Positions 61,852 to 64,000 of a DNA stretch of 64,000 nucleotides are shown here, piece after piece. The stretch is from Magicicada septendecula. Taxonomy: Eukaryota; Arthropoda; Insecta; Hemiptera; Cicadidae. Under the pieces are notes generated by a model, which saw only the letters and a program-made list of their open reading frames with translations, ran no database searches and had not been told where the DNA came from. The first letter of the stretch is position 1; every line of letters starts with the position of its first letter. The position numbers and the translations under genes were made by a program. Location of the stretch: positions 693,086,462-693,150,461 of the forward strand of contig CM068367.1 of assembly GCA_034769895.1 (NCBI GenBank), in the 5' to 3' direction.

Positions 61852-61902
61852 CTAAGAAGAATCATCAGGCAGCCACAAGACGGAGTTAAATCAATTTATT
61901 AT

Positions 61903-63589
61903 ATTATATAGTGGCTCGGATACCGTGAACATGTTTTTTAAACTATTTTATGACATACACGCATACATTTTAACGAATTCTTTCATCTAACTAAAATTAT
62001 AAGCGATATATAACTTATCTAAATACATATCGATGCCAATAATCGCCTAACTCTGGCATAATGGAAATATCGAAAATAAGTGCAAGTACGGTTATTGAGA
62101 CAGTGTTTAATTTACAACACTGGCGTTAGTATCGAAAACATGGCTTATGATTTCATTATTTGTTTACATTCAGTTCTAGTTATGTACAGCAATGTACAAA
62201 ATTAAAAATACAGTTATCTAATTTGTTTGTATTTTTCGTTTTATATTTTAAATGTAGTGTATAATAACAAAGTCAGAGCACAAAAATTCTTCAATTCTTA
62301 CATAGTGCGATAACTTAGTATAAGATACTAGTAAGCTATAATACGCAACGATCCTTTGACTTTTTTGTTTTCCTTTTTGTTTTGTTTTTTCTTTTAATCA
62401 TTACTAGTATAAAGATTATTAATTCAAAATCATAACAGATGTGCGCTAAAACCGACTTACAATTTTGTTTATGGACTGTTTTTTAAGTGGTGAAGAGAAA
62501 ATACAAAACTGTTTTTGAGTGCCTGATAAATTTCACGTCTAATATCTCTGAAATTAAATATTTTATTAGAGCCTTAGACTTTATACAACTGAAAGCTTGT
62601 GAAAACGAATAAAACTGTTTTTCTTAGAAATGAGTTCCAAAACCGACCGACTTCTTAATTTAAATAAATAAAAAGCGAAAATCAGATGATTGCCTACAGT
62701 AAATGTGGTCCTAGTAATCCTATTTGCCTCACTTTTGTATTTATCAGCTCGTGCATGTATGTTTAATTGAACAACAGAAAAACAAAATCTAAGCAATATA
62801 GCTAATAACGCAAAGACAGAAGTCTTCTCAAAACGATACAAAAATGCCAAGTAACTCTCGTGGCATTTTGTAAGGATTTAGGCCTAGGACTGGTCTTGAA
62901 CGAACCTATTCGCGATTCCACATTAACTTACTTCAGCATACCTGAACATTGTGAAACATCAGAAAAATACGATCGTATGGTCTTCGCCAATCTCGTCCCC
63001 AAAACGCACTTGAATAAGACAAGTTTAGCTTATAAAATTGACAATTCATTTTTGATCTCAAACAAGAGGTGTTTTTCAATTTTATTACCACTGTAAGTTC
63101 TTCAATAATTTATTTAATTATTTAATTTACTATTAACTAACAATACGTTTAATTCTGTTACGTAACTATGGATACAAACTAAAAATTTTTCACTTTATTT
63201 TCGAAATTGGCACAGGTCGGTTCAGAATCATCTTCGCTCTCTGGCCTAGGCATTTTTGTTCCGTTTTCAAGTGAGTATCTCATCATCTATTCTCTTTTCT
63301 TTGGTCGTCCTGCAGTACTTCCCCTTTTTGCTTCTTTGTCTTTGACGTCTTCTTTAGGCAGTCTTCGTTACTCATTCTTTCTAATAGCTCTTTCTACTTT
63401 TGCCTAAGGTGTTTTATTTTTTGCATTGATGTTATGTCTTGATTTCTAATTCTGTCATCTCTTGTGGACTATTTCAGGTTTCGTACGAATTTCATCTTGA
63501 AAGACTGTATTTTATTTCAATATCGTGATCGTAAACCCATCTCTCTACTATATAATATAAGAAGGGCAGCTATCATAAAATTTAATTGT
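61903..63589. other. Stretch mostly without recognised genes
   Basis: AT-rich. On the minus strand at 63200-63420, short pieces (rich in Lys/Arg/Gly, including a GRPKK-like run) resemble the far C terminus of a LINE reverse transcriptase but are too decayed to call. The 78-codon frame at 62860-63096 is unrecognised. TAGGCCTA occurs at 62879. Confidence 0.4.
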
Positions 63590-63785
63590 AGTGTCTGGTC
63601 GCTCTATATTCTTAAGGGTTCTATTGATGCTTTCACATAACCATTTGTTTCTTGTTTTATTGTCTATGTATTTTATTTGACCCAGTGTCTGGTTCTTAAT
63701 CATTATTTTTAATCCGACAGTTTCTCTGCTTTGAAAGCCATAATCTCCGTTTTATTTTTGAACATTTTTACGTTGCATTCTTTAT
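63590..63785 (-). pseudogene. LINE reverse transcriptase scrap
   Basis: The minus strand reads ECNVKMFKNKTEIMAFKAEK, then a stop, and in pieces MIKNQTLGQIKYID. This corresponds to the block usually reading NMKISxxKTKxMAFxGK followed by KIxIxNxxLEQVxxFxYLG, just after the RT catalytic site. Several stops; about 60 codons remain. The 20.1-kb scrap is from a different part or clade. Confidence 0.5.
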
Positions 63786-64000
63786 ATATTTACATTTTAT
63801 TACCTCATTAATTATAAATTATAACTGGAAGAGCAAAACAGTAACACTTGTCCTGGACCATAAGCTCCACGGTGTTTCATGGAAGACCGAAGACCTCCGT
63901 AGGCGTATTAGAATGTAGAGTCTTCTTCTTCGTCTTCTTCTTGTTCCTAATCTTTCTTCCTCTTCAACTTCATCATCTTCACGCTGTTTTACAGTCCTTG
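63786..64000. other. Right edge of window
   Basis: Ends in a pyrimidine-rich run (ttcttcttcgtcttcttctt and similar, 63922-63985). No gene seen. Confidence 0.5.

Larger units (their letters stand above)
60953..61902 (+). mobile_element. Penelope-like fragment with inverted ends
   Basis: The terminal 56 bases at 61847-61902 are present inverted at 60953-61008 with about five differences (attgattta, ctccgtctt and tggctgcctg blocks). Between them is the 3' part of a Penelope-like element, from the RT-endonuclease connection to the 3' end. A short inverted stub at the 5' side is a known habit of Penelope-like elements. It is a different subfamily from the pair at 36171-44422: the proteins differ throughout. 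Confidence 0.8.

Noticed and set aside
62860-63096. 78-codon frame
   Set aside because: No recognisable motif or context; length compatible with chance.

Overview
This is an AT-rich, intron- and transposon-rich animal nuclear sequence, most likely from an insect with a large genome. The evidence is two minus-strand UDP-glycosyltransferase (UGT) genes with the insect-type exon layout, interspersed with hAT, Tigger/pogo, mariner, Penelope and non-LTR elements. The species cannot be named from the sequence. No bacterial genes, tRNAs, rRNAs or CRISPR arrays were found.

Host genes. UGT gene B is complete: four coding exons at 30858-30049, 29874-29652, 28892-28673 and 28188-27894 (minus strand) join in phase to 515 codons with a signal peptide, the UGT signature, a C-terminal membrane helix and a dilysine tail. 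A TATA box near 32960 and a leader exon ending ATG|GTGAGT at 32834 probably form its 5' end. UGT gene A is cut by the left edge: exon 1 at 10449-9637 and, after a roughly 9.3 kb intron, exon 2 at 367-148. Both fit a gene structure in which the start codon sits at the leader-exon splice junction. One orphan plus-strand frame (26316-26720) and one minus-strand coding-like segment (12514-12323) are unassigned.

Mobile DNA. The main structure is a three-level nest at 33809-44901. A hAT element with a BED-finger transposase (TIRs, 8-bp duplication matching 7/8) was entered by a 2.18-kb head-to-head inverted pair of Penelope-like elements with one 12-bp target duplication. One Penelope arm was then entered by a 3.83-kb single-ORF non-LTR retrotransposon (endonuclease, RT, RNase H; perfect 12-bp target duplication; uninterrupted 1243-codon ORF). 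A second hAT (22188-25494, perfect 8-bp duplication) contains a fold-back element. Others are a Tigger deletion derivative (7590-8263), a TIR-bounded element with a seven-copy ~160-bp minisatellite (14502-16023), a mariner relic (58040-58410), a Penelope fragment with inverted ends (60953-61902), an element relic with herpesvirus-tegument-like protease, AT-hook and HPEVN-repeat parts (48110-49480), and several LINE scraps.

Cross-cutting signals. Hammerhead-ribozyme-like motifs can be drawn at the 3' end of all three Penelope copies and in a small palindrome at 1234-1457. The octamer palindrome TAGGCCTA occurs 15 times, far above a rough chance expectation, and is absent from the young insertions.

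Coordinates of exons, TIRs and duplications were read by eye from the sequence. Family names rest on recognised motifs, not on searches.
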